Made by a program: the position numbers and the translations under genes
Notes under the pieces: generated by a model
What the model was told of the DNA's origin: nothing
Databases searched by the model: none
Seen by the model: only the letters and a program-made list of their open reading frames with translations
Assembly (NCBI GenBank): GCA_001899685.1
Contig: MKWG01000030.1
Location: 108,082-172,081, forward strand
From: Sphingobacteriales bacterium 44-15
GTDB taxonomy: Bacteria > Bacteroidota > Bacteroidia > Chitinophagales > Chitinophagaceae
Reading direction: 5' to 3'
DNA length: 64,000 bases
Shown: positions 45,542-56,026 of the stretch, piece after piece
Layout: each line of letters starts with the position of its first letter
Position numbering within the stretch: the stretch's first letter is position 1

Positions 45542-47395
45542 CTATTTCTTTTCTACTGCCGGGATCCATACCGATGCGAATCCACTTGTTTGACCTCCGT
45601 CAGCATATGGAACCAGTATCAAAGGTTTACTTTGGGAGGTATTATCAAATAGCCTTATCGCGTAAGCCTGCTTACCTATCCATTCCGGAGGAAGCTTATC
45701 TTTAACAGCAATAAGACCGGGGCTAATAAAGTATTTCCCCTTTTCTTCAAAATTAAATGCGGGGTTTAAAGATGCATCAATAGTTAATACCTGAGGACCT
45801 CTCTTTATAGCAACATAATCAGGATAGCTTGGTCCTCCCTGAATTATCTTTACGGGTATATCAAAAGTCACAAAAATCTTGTCCCCTCTCTTCCATTTAC
45901 GATCAACGCTTACAATACCGGCAGCATCGGCTGTATATACACTTCCGTCAACGCTTACTTTAAAAGAGTTTGACCAAACAGGTTTACGCAACTGAAGAGG
46001 AAAGGAAATTGTACCATTTGTTGTAACCTCTATAGTAGCCTGTCCTTTTTCAGGAAACCTGCTTTGTATTGAAAATGTTACGGAATGCTCTTTGTGCGCT
46101 GAAGTACTTATCGTATCAGTAATAATTGCCGATTCATACATCAGTATAGCCGGTTTATTATTTAGCTTTCCATAGTTTAAATACGGGATAAGTGAAATAC
46201 CTCTTGGCACGCTGGAAAGACAACAGGTAATATTACAGCTATAGGGTTTTGCTCCTATGAGGGGAGTATAATAACTAACACAACCTGTTTCAGGGTTTTC
46301 TGCGCCTATCAGGTGATTATATACTGTCTTCTCAATTTCATTGTAATACTTTAAATCACCAGTTATGGCAAACAGTTGCATATTAAACTGGATCCAAGTA
46401 ACTGTGACACAACCTTCTCCCATATGGGCAGCAGTGTCAGCCTGCAAAATATGGTCTTCTTTAAACCTTTCATGATCACTTGTTGTACCGGTTATATATA
46501 ATCTCCTGGAAACAATATCATCAAAAGCGATCCTGGATGCCTCAAATAATTTTTCTTCTCCGGTAACACGGTACAACTTTAATATTCCAACCAGGTTAGA
46601 AAGCATTTCGTATGCTTTTCCATTGGCAACTTTATCAACCTGTTTTTTTGAAAGCAGGGTTTCAATAATATCCGGTCCCCGATCCTGGTAATAGGAACGT
46701 ATAATGTAATTACAGAAATCAAGATATTTTTTATCTCCGGTCCAGGTATACAAATCTACCATAGGATCTATTACGGAAGTAGCAGCCATACCCACATGCG
46801 TGCCCGACTTAATAATATCTCTCTTGTTCCCTGAATCTCCAAACACCCGGCATAGCAGATCGCCAACATTTTTAGCGGCAGTTAAAGCCTGCAAATCACC
46901 TGTTACCCGGTAATAAGCAAGTAACCCTACCAAATTATATTTATGTGACCACACGTCCCATGACGTCCAGTAATTTTCGGGAAGATAAGTGCCTAAATAG
47001 CCATCGGGCAGTTGAGAGCTGATCAATGTTTTTACCATATTGTCCATCTGCGTTTTAAGCGCCGCATCTTTTGTTACCTTCCATGTATTGGCCGCACTTT
47101 CAAGATATTTTCCAATATGTTCTCCAATCCAGGGATGCTTTCCGGGGCGATGTATGTATCCTTCCACCAGGCTTTTTTCATCTACCTGCAATAATCTTTT
47201 TTTAAGATTATTTATATAATATGTACCGAGATATCCATTCAGTTCGTTTTGTTGGGGTAAATAAGCATTCCACTTTGATTCAACTTTATATTTAACCGGT
47301 TGTAATGGCAGTTCACTTTGAGATTGTGCCATAATCGCAGACGGAAACAACAAGCCAACAATAACAACTAACTGCTTTCTTTTTAAAAAACTCAT
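45542..47395 (-). CDS. GH127-type beta-L-arabinofuranosidase, secreted
   Basis: A 617-residue protein of the DUF1680/GH127 family, with a signal peptide (1-23). The zinc/nucleophile site is preserved: Glu327 and Cys329 in HMGEGCVTV and the pair Cys391-Cys392 in NITCCLSS, which correspond to Glu338, Cys340, Cys417 and Cys418 of Bifidobacterium HypBA1, where a cysteine is the nucleophile. It should release L-arabinofuranose from plant glycans, though relatives act on other sugars. Last gene after a GRP transporter and ribokinase on the same strand (120-base gap), so a pentose-use operon. Confidence 0.85.
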   Translation of the reverse strand: MSFLKRKQLVVIVGLLFPSAIMAQSQSELPLQPVKYKVESKWNAYLPQQNELNGYLGTYYINNLKKRLLQVDEKSLVEGYIHRPGKHPWIGEHIGKYLESAANTWKVTKDAALKTQMDNMVKTLISSQLPDGYLGTYLPENYWTSWDVWSHKYNLVGLLAYYRVTGDLQALTAAKNVGDLLCRVFGDSGNKRDIIKSGTHVGMAATSVIDPMVDLYTWTGDKKYLDFCNYIIRSYYQDRGPDIIETLLSKKQVDKVANGKAYEMLSNLVGILKLYRVTGEEKLFEASRIAFDDIVSRRLYITGTTSDHERFKEDHILQADTAAHMGEGCVTVTWIQFNMQLFAITGDLKYYNEIEKTVYNHLIGAENPETGCVSYYTPLIGAKPYSCNITCCLSSVPRGISLIPYLNYGKLNNKPAILMYESAIITDTISTSAHKEHSVTFSIQSRFPEKGQATIEVTTNGTISFPLQLRKPVWSNSFKVSVDGSVYTADAAGIVSVDRKWKRGDKIFVTFDIPVKIIQGGPSYPDYVAIKRGPQVLTIDASLNPAFNFEEKGKYFISPGLIAVKDKLPPEWIGKQAYAIRLFDNTSQSKPLILVPYADGGQTSGFASVWIPAVEKK

Positions 47396-47515
47396 TTTCG
47401 AAAATTTAAAATATTCTATAACTGAATTTACCAGTTCAGATTTTGAAAAACATTAGAGTTTAGCTCAGTTCCCTCTATCCTTGTTACCTGTACCTTTCTT
47501 AAAAGAGATGACGAT

Positions 47516-48517
47516 TTAGTTCCCGGATGCGATCACCAGCCCCAGCCCTGCCACAAACAGGAGGAACATTGCAGCGATCATTTTGTGTACCGCACCTGTA
47601 GCGCCTTTAAACTCCTTCCAGATGAAAACACCCCACAATGCTGCCACCAGCGTAGCTCCCTGTCCTAACCCATAAGAGATGGCCGGACCTGCTTTACCTG
47701 CGGCAATCAGGTTGAACAGGTTGCCTATTCCCCAAACAACACCTCCCAGTACGCCTGCCCAGTGCAGGCTCCCCCCCTTAAAATAAGAAGCGTAAGCAAC
47801 AGGACTTCCTTCCAATGGTTTGCGCATAAGTATGGTATTGAAAAGAAGATTACTCAATAATATTCCTGCAGCAAAGACAACAAATGCAGTATAAGGGGTC
47901 ATCTTACCTGCAGCCGGCGAAGTGAAGTTTTCTATATCCATTCCGGAGGCAATAAATGGATAAAAGGTGGACATCAGGATGCCTGCTATGATAGAAATGA
48001 CGATCCATTTGGTCACTCCTCCTTTTCCTGATTTACCCACATGCTTACCGTATGCCAGCGCATTCACGATTATTGCAGCGGCTACCAGCAACACTCCAGT
48101 AAACAATAGAACAGGGTCGCCTTTGCTGAGCAGGATATAATTGATTATAACACCTATGATCAATGCCAGCCCGATACCTATCGGAAAAGCAACGGCCATG
48201 CCTGCACCGGCAATAGCAGCTGTCAGTAATATATTAGCAAGGTTGAAAACAACTCCGCCGATGATTGCATTAAGGATATTAGTATGTTCCGCCTGCGCAA
48301 TATCTTCCAAAAAAGGTCGCCCCCCTTCGCCATGACTTCCTATTGTAAACGCCGCAAGCAGCGAGCATAAAAAGATACCAATGACATAATCCCAGTAAAA
48401 CAGCTCGAAACGCCATTTCCGGCTCACGAGCTTTTGGGTATTTGCCCAGGAGCCCCAGCACAGCATGGTGATGAAGCAAAATGCAATCGCTACAGCATAG
48501 CTTTCTATTATAAACAT
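47516..48517 (-). CDS. GRP-family sugar permease
   Basis: A 333-residue inner-membrane protein with ten hydrophobic helices of the drug/metabolite superfamily, glucose/ribose porter (GRP/RhaT-like) group: MLCWGSWANTQKL at helix 1 and the second-half repeat GVVWGIGNLFNLIAAGKAG...GQGATLVAALWGVFIWKEF. Members import ribose, glucose or rhamnose with protons. It lies 31 bases after the ribokinase and before the GH127 gene, so ribose or another pentose is the likely cargo. Confidence 0.88.
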   Translation of the reverse strand: MFIIESYAVAIAFCFITMLCWGSWANTQKLVSRKWRFELFYWDYVIGIFLCSLLAAFTIGSHGEGGRPFLEDIAQAEHTNILNAIIGGVVFNLANILLTAAIAGAGMAVAFPIGIGLALIIGVIINYILLSKGDPVLLFTGVLLVAAAIIVNALAYGKHVGKSGKGGVTKWIVISIIAGILMSTFYPFIASGMDIENFTSPAAGKMTPYTAFVVFAAGILLSNLLFNTILMRKPLEGSPVAYASYFKGGSLHWAGVLGGVVWGIGNLFNLIAAGKAGPAISYGLGQGATLVAALWGVFIWKEFKGATGAVHKMIAAMFLLFVAGLGLVIASGN

Positions 48518-48548
48518 ATGGCAGATTTTACTTGTTCTTGAGTGCTAA

Positions 48549-49478
48549 CTAATCAATACCACCCAGGGTGTTTGCGATCAATTCATTACGGTATGGTATT
48601 GACGATTGAGCGCCCATTCTTGTAACGGAAATTGATGCGGCATCGCATGCAAATCTTACCGAATCAACGAGTGTCTTTCCCTCAGACAGCGCTACACTTA
48701 ACGCCCCATTAAATACATCACCTGCGGCAGTGGTGTCCATGGGTTCTACTTTACGCGCCTCAACCACTTCACATGCATCCCCTTCACAAATAATTGCACC
48801 ATAAGATCCCATGGTAACAATTACGCTCTTTACACCCTTTGCACAAATAAGGATTGCCGCTCTTTTTGCATCTTCAATATTGTTTACAGGTATCCCTGCA
48901 ATCATTGATGCTTCTGTTTTATTTGGAGTGAGAATATCTACCTGCCTCAACAATGTGGCAGATAGCGGCGCGGCCGGAGCCGGGTTTAAAATAACCTTCA
49001 CATTTTTTTCTTCGGCATAAGCTGTAACAAAATTTACAACGTCCATCGGGATTTCAAGCTGCAGCAAAACAATACCGGCATCAGCAATAACAGGCAGTGC
49101 TGCTTCCAGGTCTTTAACTGAAAGACCGGCATTTGCACCTGATGCAACAACAATGCTGTTCTCTCCCTGGTGATCTACGGTAATAAGCGCTACACCGCTC
49201 GGCAGCGTTTCATCAGACACGAGATAAGAGGTATCAATACCCTCATCTCCGAACAGTTGAGAAAACTGTTTTCCAAATACGTCGTTACCTAATTTGGACA
49301 CGAATATCACCTCTGCTCCAAGCCTTGCTGCAGCAACAGCCTGATTAGCTCCTTTACCGCCGGGGTTCATAAAAAAAGAGCCGGAAAGAACCGTTTCTCC
49401 CGGAACCGGGATATGGGAAGTTTTAACTACCATATCCATATTCGAGCTTCCAATAACAATTATTTTTCGTGAATGCAT
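48549..49478 (-). CDS. rbsK: ribokinase
   Basis: PfkB-family kinase that phosphorylates ribose at O5. From the Met at 49478 it is 309 residues: MHSRKIIVIGSSNMDMVV, NPGGKGANQAVAAARLG (substrate binding), and MDTTAAGDVFNGAL with the catalytic Asp and anion hole. The frame is open to 49541 but that part is not family-like. First gene of the pentose operon with the GRP permease and GH127 enzyme; no repressor is adjacent, though the divergent gene at 49692 could be related. Confidence 0.93.
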   Translation of the reverse strand: MHSRKIIVIGSSNMDMVVKTSHIPVPGETVLSGSFFMNPGGKGANQAVAAARLGAEVIFVSKLGNDVFGKQFSQLFGDEGIDTSYLVSDETLPSGVALITVDHQGENSIVVASGANAGLSVKDLEAALPVIADAGIVLLQLEIPMDVVNFVTAYAEEKNVKVILNPAPAAPLSATLLRQVDILTPNKTEASMIAGIPVNNIEDAKRAAILICAKGVKSVIVTMGSYGAIICEGDACEVVEARKVEPMDTTAAGDVFNGALSVALSEGKTLVDSVRFACDAASISVTRMGAQSSIPYRNELIANTLGGID

Positions 49479-49691
49479 ACAGCAAGAATTAGGTTGAATA
49501 TTTTTCAATCGCTTCTCAAAACTATCTATCACATCAACCAAGAAAAAATCATTTATTTATGATTTTGGTAACTTTAAACTGTAGTACTTCAAATAAATAA
49601 AATAATAAAACAATGATTTACAATAATTTGTAAAATTATAAATAGCTGAAAATTGTGAATTATTACTAATAGTAAATTTAAATTTCATCCT

Positions 49692-51155
49692 ATGGCTATG
49701 TTGGCTGCTATTCGTCTAATAAAATCTTTGTCGGGTTCGGAAAAAAGAGTTTTTAAACTGTATGTGAAGCGCCAATCAACAGAGCGATCCTACTTATTCC
49801 TTTTTGATTTGATAGATAGCAGCAACCCCAACTCATTACAAACAATAGAAACAACTTTCAAAAAAAAGTATCCGTCTGCTTCAATATATAATACGTCAAG
49901 ATACCTTGTCAAAATTATAACCGACTGTTTGATCCAGTTAAAAGCAGATAAAGATCAAACGTTTCAATTATACTTAGGATTAATGAGGTCAAGGATTTTA
50001 AAAGAACGGTCGCTATATGAAGAAAGCTACAATGAAATAAAAAGAACACGTTTAAAAGCTCACACATACCAGTATCCCATAGTAGAGTATCTTACCTACA
50101 GAGAGGAATTAAATTACCTGTCGGACAACAACTTCCATGAGACAACAGATAAGCGCCTGGTGGAAATTCAGATGAAGGCTAAAATGCTCCTGCGCGATGT
50201 TAATCATATACACGATCATCATTCTCTCTTTGAGTTACTCAAATACCGGCTGATACACGCAGGCAAAATTTCATCAAAAGAACAGCTTAGCAAGCTAAAT
50301 GATCTTGTTCTGAGCGAAATGGCACTCGTAACTAATAAACCAGCTAATAGCTTTGCTGCTCAGAAACTGCACCTGCTGTTTCAATCCTTCTTTTTTACTA
50401 ATGTCGGAGAATATACCTCAGCACTAAAAATATTTTCGTCGCTAAACCAACTGTTCGAAAAAAAACTGGAATTACTTGACAATCCCCCTTTTGATTATCT
50501 TTCTGCATTAAACGGCATACTCGACAGCCTGCACACGCTTGCGCATTTTGACAAAATGAATTTTTACATAGAAAAGCTGCATCAGTTACATCAAAGCATA
50601 TACCCCGAATATTTCAGAAGCCTGGTTCAAAAAATTTCGGTCCTCTATCAATTAATATCGCTTAATTCGAAAATGGAACTTTCGGAATCCGTAGCTTTGA
50701 TTGATTCATTAGGGAGAGACTGGATTAATCAATATAGTATGATAGATGAGGAGAAGCAATGGGAACTGTACTTCAACATTGCCAAATCGTATTTCCTGTT
50801 GAAGGATTTCAGGAAATCTCATCACTGGATCAACAATGCGATGCTGCGGCAACATTGCCATAAAAATTGGCTTATATGCAAAGCTACAAGGCTTTTGAAC
50901 ATTATTCTTTATTATGAGCGGGGAGAACGGGATTATCTTGAGTATGAAATAACAGCTTATAAGAGGTTTTTTGGCAAAGAACATTTACTAAAATCTGAAA
51001 TCATTCTATTAAAAAATATTAAATTTAAGATAAGAACCTCAGTACCGGGAAAAGCGAAGCTGCAACAGGCGCAAAATGATTTAAACGTCCTGCGCAAAGA
51101 CCAATATGAAATACAGTTGCTCAAACATTTTGATTTTTTGGCTTGGAACCCATGA
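49692..51155 (+). CDS. alpha-helical repeat protein of unknown function
   Basis: A 487-residue soluble protein, almost entirely helical, with TPR-like spacing in the C-terminal half (for example YFNIAKSYFLLKDFRKSHHWINNAML). It starts LIKSLSGSEKRVFKLYV, a pattern I have seen in Bacteroidota proteins of unknown function. No signal peptide or HTH is evident. AT-rich relative to its neighbours. Divergent from the ribokinase operon; no operon partner. Confidence 0.7.
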   Translation: MAMLAAIRLIKSLSGSEKRVFKLYVKRQSTERSYLFLFDLIDSSNPNSLQTIETTFKKKYPSASIYNTSRYLVKIITDCLIQLKADKDQTFQLYLGLMRSRILKERSLYEESYNEIKRTRLKAHTYQYPIVEYLTYREELNYLSDNNFHETTDKRLVEIQMKAKMLLRDVNHIHDHHSLFELLKYRLIHAGKISSKEQLSKLNDLVLSEMALVTNKPANSFAAQKLHLLFQSFFFTNVGEYTSALKIFSSLNQLFEKKLELLDNPPFDYLSALNGILDSLHTLAHFDKMNFYIEKLHQLHQSIYPEYFRSLVQKISVLYQLISLNSKMELSESVALIDSLGRDWINQYSMIDEEKQWELYFNIAKSYFLLKDFRKSHHWINNAMLRQHCHKNWLICKATRLLNIILYYERGERDYLEYEITAYKRFFGKEHLLKSEIILLKNIKFKIRTSVPGKAKLQQAQNDLNVLRKDQYEIQLLKHFDFLAWNP

Positions 51156-51418
51156 TTTTGTAACACATCCCCGGGGATCAATATCTACACCCTCTTAAAC
51201 CAACCTCTGTGTTTTTAAAACCGTATACTAAGCTGAGCGCCTGCAATATATCCTGCAGCTTTATGCAAACCTTATCTTCCGCCTGTTGAAAAACATAATT
51301 AAAAGTTGTTTAACTATATCTGTGTCAGCCGTTTTGATAACTTGCAGGCAGAGCTGAGATACAGAGATATACTGTGCCGGCGCCTGCGCAACGATTATTC
51401 ATCAGGTTTTTTGATTTT

Positions 51419-53860
51419 ATGGCAAGGTTGAGGCTCATTATTATTTCCGGCTTGCTGCTGTTAAGGATCTCCCAGTCCTTTAGCCAGGATCAATCCTGCC
51501 CGTTCAATATCAATTTTTCAGCAGGAGACCTTTCCGCCTGGTCTGCGCAAACAGGTCTGGTAAACGGTGCCACCCGGCAATATCCTGCACCCAATACAGG
51601 TGTATCGGTAATCTCCGAATACAGCCTTTCCACTACAGGCATAGAGGTCATAACCGCATCCAGTACCGACAAGTTTGGCGGATTTTCCACTATTCCCACC
51701 ATTAATGGGTATGCATACGGCTATTCCATCAAATTAGGATCAGATGCTACTTCCTGGGATCTTCACAATGATGAGCGCAGTCCCGGAGGATTTGTGCGAT
51801 CCGTAACTTATACGGTCAATGTCCCGGCCGGGTCCTCTTCGGTGCCTTATACTATGACTTATGCGTATGCCTTAGTGCTGGAAAACGGAACGCACAATTC
51901 TAATCAGCAACCGGTATTTACAGCAACTGTAAAAAGTCCTGCGGGCATTATCACCTGCGCTTCCCCTTCTTATTATCTCCCTACCCTTAACAATGCCGGA
52001 GGAGGGAACAACCAGACTCCCACCGGGGCAACCCTGGATTCCGCCGCCGCAATAGCCAACGGGTTTTCATTGAGCCCTACCCTGTTCCTTTCACATTCCG
52101 GGCAAAACAACAATAATGGGGTATTGCTGCAGGATGTATGGACCAAACCCTGGACAGAAGTAACCTTTGACCTGTCGGCTTACCGGGGTCAGCAGGTGGT
52201 ACTTACTTTTGAGGCCAGCAACTGTACTCCGGGAGCGCACTTCGCTTATGCATATATTGCGCTCCGCAATGACTGCTCAGGACTGCAGATCTCCGGGTAC
52301 AGGGATGCCTGCACAAATACCAATACAGTATATTCCATTCCGGCATTAGCTAACAGCACATATGCGTGGACAGTTCCTTCGGGATGGACAATAGTTTCAG
52401 GAGCCGGTACCAATATTATCACCGTAACTCCCGGCATCACAGGCGGTATTATTACGGCACAGGAAGTGAACAGTTGCGCCGACCTCAGGAGCTCCATCAC
52501 GGTAACCACATCGCCCCCGACAGTGGCAGGGAATGTTACCGGTGATAATACCGTTTGCGCAGGCGACAACAGCACCGCATTAATGCTCAGCGGCGAAACG
52601 GGAAATATACTTAAATGGGTGTCTTCAACAGACGGGGTCAACTGGTCCGGCATTGACAATACAACCCACCAATACACAGCCCTGGATCTTGGTGCTACCA
52701 CTCAATACCGGGCAGTTGTACAAAACGGGAGCGGTTGCCGTGTGGATACCAGCGCCGCGGCGATCGTAACGGTAGATCCCCGGAGCAATGGAGGCGCCCT
52801 GGACCCGGCCAATTTCTCAGTCTGCGCAACCCAGACACAAAATAATTTCATTACGCTGAATGGAAGCGTAGGCCAGGTTCAAAACTGGCAGTATTCTTAC
52901 GATAATAGCAGTTGGAACAACCTTTCCCCGGTAAATACCAATACACAGTACAATGCAGGCGCTGTTAATCAAACCACCTATTACAGGACTTTGGTGAAAA
53001 GTGGTTTATGTCCTGCCGACACCAGCACAGTCTCCAGAGTTCAGTATATAAACGTTCCGTTCCCTGCGGCGGCTATCACCCCTGATGCAGCTTCTATATG
53101 CTATGGGACCAGTACTCCGGTGAATGTTACCATTACTTCCGGCACCAATTATTCCTGGAGCAATACAGGTACGCTGGCCAATACCGGCAATGGAGTAGTG
53201 ACTTCCTTGCCGTATGCTGTCAACGCCACAGCTACTCCACAACAAAACACGGATTATATACTGAGCGTTACCAATGCAGGTTGTCCCAATACATTGCTGG
53301 ACACTTTTCGCGTTTCGGTTACTCAGCCTATCGTGGTGTTTGCCGGTAATGATACTTCCATTGTAGCCGGCCAGCCGTTGCAACTGAATGCTACGGTCAG
53401 CGACCCGTTGGCCAATCAATATAGCTGGACGCCTGCTATCGGGTTAAGTAATACAGATATTGCCAATCCTGTTGCCAGTTTGTTATCCCAGGCTGGTCGT
53501 ACTATTACCTATACCGTGAAGGCTACTACAGCAGAGGGCTGCTTTGGACAGGATGATATTAAAGTCGTGGTATTTACAACAGCGCCGGATATTTTTGTTC
53601 CCTCAGCTTTTACTCCCAACGGCGACGGGCTTAATGATATGCTACGCCCCATCGGTGTGGGTATTTCCCAACTCAATTACTTTCGCATCTATAATCGTTG
53701 GGGGCAGCTCGTATTCAGCAGCAGCGACCTGAAGAAAGGATGGGACGGCGCCATCAACGGCCGGGTACAATCCACGGCTACTTATGTATATATTGCCCAG
53801 GGAATAGATTATACCGGGAAGGTGATCAACAAAAAGGGAAGTGTTACTTTAATACATTAA
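51419..53860 (+). CDS. large secreted protein with type B T9SS sorting domain
   Basis: About 813 residues from ATG 51419, which starts a clean signal peptide (MARLRLIIISGLLLLRISQ); an upstream in-frame start would bury it. The body holds an N-terminal domain rich in Ser/Thr/Asn and several PKD/Ig-like modules with paired cysteines (for example NSCADLRSS, GDNTVCAGDNS, SGCRVDTS). The last 90 residues are the gliding-motility C-terminal domain (FVPSAFTPNGDGLND...YFRIYNRWGQLVF...GWDG), which directs export by the type IX system and release or attachment at the surface. Probable adhesin. Confidence 0.92.
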   Translation: MARLRLIIISGLLLLRISQSFSQDQSCPFNINFSAGDLSAWSAQTGLVNGATRQYPAPNTGVSVISEYSLSTTGIEVITASSTDKFGGFSTIPTINGYAYGYSIKLGSDATSWDLHNDERSPGGFVRSVTYTVNVPAGSSSVPYTMTYAYALVLENGTHNSNQQPVFTATVKSPAGIITCASPSYYLPTLNNAGGGNNQTPTGATLDSAAAIANGFSLSPTLFLSHSGQNNNNGVLLQDVWTKPWTEVTFDLSAYRGQQVVLTFEASNCTPGAHFAYAYIALRNDCSGLQISGYRDACTNTNTVYSIPALANSTYAWTVPSGWTIVSGAGTNIITVTPGITGGIITAQEVNSCADLRSSITVTTSPPTVAGNVTGDNTVCAGDNSTALMLSGETGNILKWVSSTDGVNWSGIDNTTHQYTALDLGATTQYRAVVQNGSGCRVDTSAAAIVTVDPRSNGGALDPANFSVCATQTQNNFITLNGSVGQVQNWQYSYDNSSWNNLSPVNTNTQYNAGAVNQTTYYRTLVKSGLCPADTSTVSRVQYINVPFPAAAITPDAASICYGTSTPVNVTITSGTNYSWSNTGTLANTGNGVVTSLPYAVNATATPQQNTDYILSVTNAGCPNTLLDTFRVSVTQPIVVFAGNDTSIVAGQPLQLNATVSDPLANQYSWTPAIGLSNTDIANPVASLLSQAGRTITYTVKATTAEGCFGQDDIKVVVFTTAPDIFVPSAFTPNGDGLNDMLRPIGVGISQLNYFRIYNRWGQLVFSSSDLKKGWDGAINGRVQSTATYVYIAQGIDYTGKVINKKGSVTLIH

Positions 53861-53944
53861 AGCAGCAGTTTAAACATGTGCTTGAAGAGAAGGATAATGA
53901 AGCTGCGATCTTATGTTTTTAATTGAAACGATACAGGAAAAATA

Positions 53945-54919
53945 CTATTTTGGGAGTACTTCTTCAAAAGTACCAATCCATTTCGCTCCTTCAAATTTCA
54001 CCCCATCAATTTCCACATAAGGGTCGGCAAATATGTTAAGCGGTGGACCTTTTTGTTCAGGTGATAAAATAACATCGCGCCCATGCGACAATGTAAGATA
54101 TACATTGCTCAAGGAGCCGAACAAATAATCGCGCAGTTCCGGGTGCTTATCTGCTTCTGATGCGTCAATAGTCACCCAGCCGGGCTTACCCGAATAAAAA
54201 CGTGCCCAGCAATGCCAGTCTTTTACCGATCCTCTTCCCACACCTTTTTTTAGCGGTAATCCAAAAACGTGATCGGCGGGAATGCCGGCATACCTGCATA
54301 CTCCGATAAAAATAGAATGATAGTCAGAGCAATCGCCGGTTTTGCTGTTACAGGCCCATAATACATCACCAAATCCTGCCCCGGGAGCCTTATAATTATA
54401 CACCATATTATCAATAAGATAATCATATATTTTTCTTGCAGCAGCTATCGGCTCCTTTGGCAATTGCAGTTGTTGATATAATCGCTCAACAGGTCCTTGC
54501 AGAGGGATAAGACGGTTTCCTGTAAGGTATACCTGCATGCCATTCGTTATTGGCTGAATGCCGGTTGCTTTTATGCTCTTAGCTTCAGGAACATTCTTCT
54601 CATTCAACGCTAACTGGTAGTGCAATACTACTTTCAGAGTATCAGATGGAGCTACACTTTTGAGATCAATTTCTTTATACAACATACGGTTACCATACTT
54701 ATGCTCCTGCGTAATCTGCCCGGCAGACTGATCTCCGGGTAAAAGTTTTACGTTCTGCCGTTCATCAGAAACCGCAACAGGTATCCACCACCTGACTTCC
54801 CTTGCACCCGGGGGCAGGTTGGTAATAAAAGCTGTATAAGTCAGGTTGACGTGGCGGGTAGTATCGGCGTACGCACCGCTTACAAGCAAAAGATTAATCA
54901 ACAGTAAGAACAGTTTCAT
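53945..54919 (-). CDS. secreted transglutaminase-like cysteine protein
   Basis: 324 residues from the Met at 54919 (MKLFLLLINLLLVSGAYA, a signal peptide); the frame is open to 54979 but the extra residues would disrupt the signal. The C-terminal transglutaminase-like core has the triad Cys in TGDCSDYHSIFIGVCRYAGIPA, His in VKDWHCWARFY and Asp in WVTIDASEAD. Such bacterial enzymes are usually peptidases or amidases rather than cross-linkers. The N-terminal half is a beta domain. Divergent from the AraC gene. Confidence 0.88.
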   Translation of the reverse strand: MKLFLLLINLLLVSGAYADTTRHVNLTYTAFITNLPPGAREVRWWIPVAVSDERQNVKLLPGDQSAGQITQEHKYGNRMLYKEIDLKSVAPSDTLKVVLHYQLALNEKNVPEAKSIKATGIQPITNGMQVYLTGNRLIPLQGPVERLYQQLQLPKEPIAAARKIYDYLIDNMVYNYKAPGAGFGDVLWACNSKTGDCSDYHSIFIGVCRYAGIPADHVFGLPLKKGVGRGSVKDWHCWARFYSGKPGWVTIDASEADKHPELRDYLFGSLSNVYLTLSHGRDVILSPEQKGPPLNIFADPYVEIDGVKFEGAKWIGTFEEVLPK

Positions 54920-55049
54920 ATACAAGGCATATAGAATGGAAATGCCAAACCAAGTTAATAAAAAATCAGCAGCCCGCACAGCTTACCTGCCGGTTTATCT
55001 GCTGTTGGCCCGGCTCAATAATTTTAAGTTTTCATACCTTTAATAAGCT

Positions 55050-55916
55050 ATGATCACTAATCTGTATAACGAGATATGGGCTGATCCATCCTACAATAAA
55101 ATAATAGGGAGCGGGTACCTGATCGTGGAATATAAATGTCCGATTGAAACGGAGAAATTCAAGTTGTTAACTGAAGAAAGTTTTATTATCTATACTATCA
55201 GCGGGGAGAAGGACTGGATAGCTTCCGGTAAAATATTCAAAGCGCAACCGGGAGATGCCCTGTTTGTAAAAAAGGGAGTGTATACCACAACGCAATACTT
55301 TGATGTAGATCATTGTATTCTTATACTCTTTATCAGTGATGATTTCATCAGGGATTTTATGATGGATAACCATTCATTTACGGTCAGCACCAAAGCATCC
55401 GGGATGGATGACCCCATCATTCCACTTCATGTTAGCGATACACTAAAAGCACTGTTCCATAGCATATTCGGCTACCTGAAAGCGACACCTGAAATTCCCC
55501 GGGAATTGCTTGAGTTGAAATTCAGGGAACTGCTTTACAACATTGTTTTGAATGCTCAGAACAAGGTGCTGACAGCCTATTTCTGTTCTTTAAAACATCC
55601 GGGGCGTAATTCACTGCAGCATGTGATGATGAATAATTATCAGCATGATCTTTCCCTGGATGATTTTGCACGCCTGTCGGGAAGGAGTTTGTCCTCTTTT
55701 AAAAGAGATTTTAAAAGTCTCTATAATATGCCGCCGGCAAAATGGCTTACCGAGAAGCGCCTTGAACTGGCTAAGAACCTGCTGCTGCATTCAGACATGA
55801 ATGTAAATGAAGTGTCCTTTGAGAGCGGATTTAAGAACCCGGCACATTTCAATAAAGTATTCAGGGATAAATATGCACTTCCTCCCCGCCAGTTCAGAAG
55901 CCGCTCCGGCAACTGA
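55050..55916 (+). CDS. AraC-family transcriptional regulator
   Basis: A 288-residue regulator with an N-terminal cupin-like ligand domain (residues 20-120, QPGDALFVKKGVYTT) and a C-terminal pair of HTH motifs (about 185-285: LDDFARLSGRSLSSFKRDFKSLYNMPPAKWLTEKRL and NVNEVSFESGFKNPAHFNKVFRDKY). The acyl-CoA dehydrogenase gene follows on the same strand after 110 bases and is its most likely target, or the divergent transglutaminase; neither is shown. Confidence 0.9.
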   Translation: MITNLYNEIWADPSYNKIIGSGYLIVEYKCPIETEKFKLLTEESFIIYTISGEKDWIASGKIFKAQPGDALFVKKGVYTTTQYFDVDHCILILFISDDFIRDFMMDNHSFTVSTKASGMDDPIIPLHVSDTLKALFHSIFGYLKATPEIPRELLELKFRELLYNIVLNAQNKVLTAYFCSLKHPGRNSLQHVMMNNYQHDLSLDDFARLSGRSLSSFKRDFKSLYNMPPAKWLTEKRLELAKNLLLHSDMNVNEVSFESGFKNPAHFNKVFRDKYALPPRQFRSRSGN

Positions 55917-56026
55917 TCCTTGTGATATATATTGTGTTTCCTGGACTTTTCACTTAAAAATTTGGGCCGTACAGCAAATCCCAAATGCGATCCGGTATTG
56001 AAATTTGTATTATTAAAATTATACAA

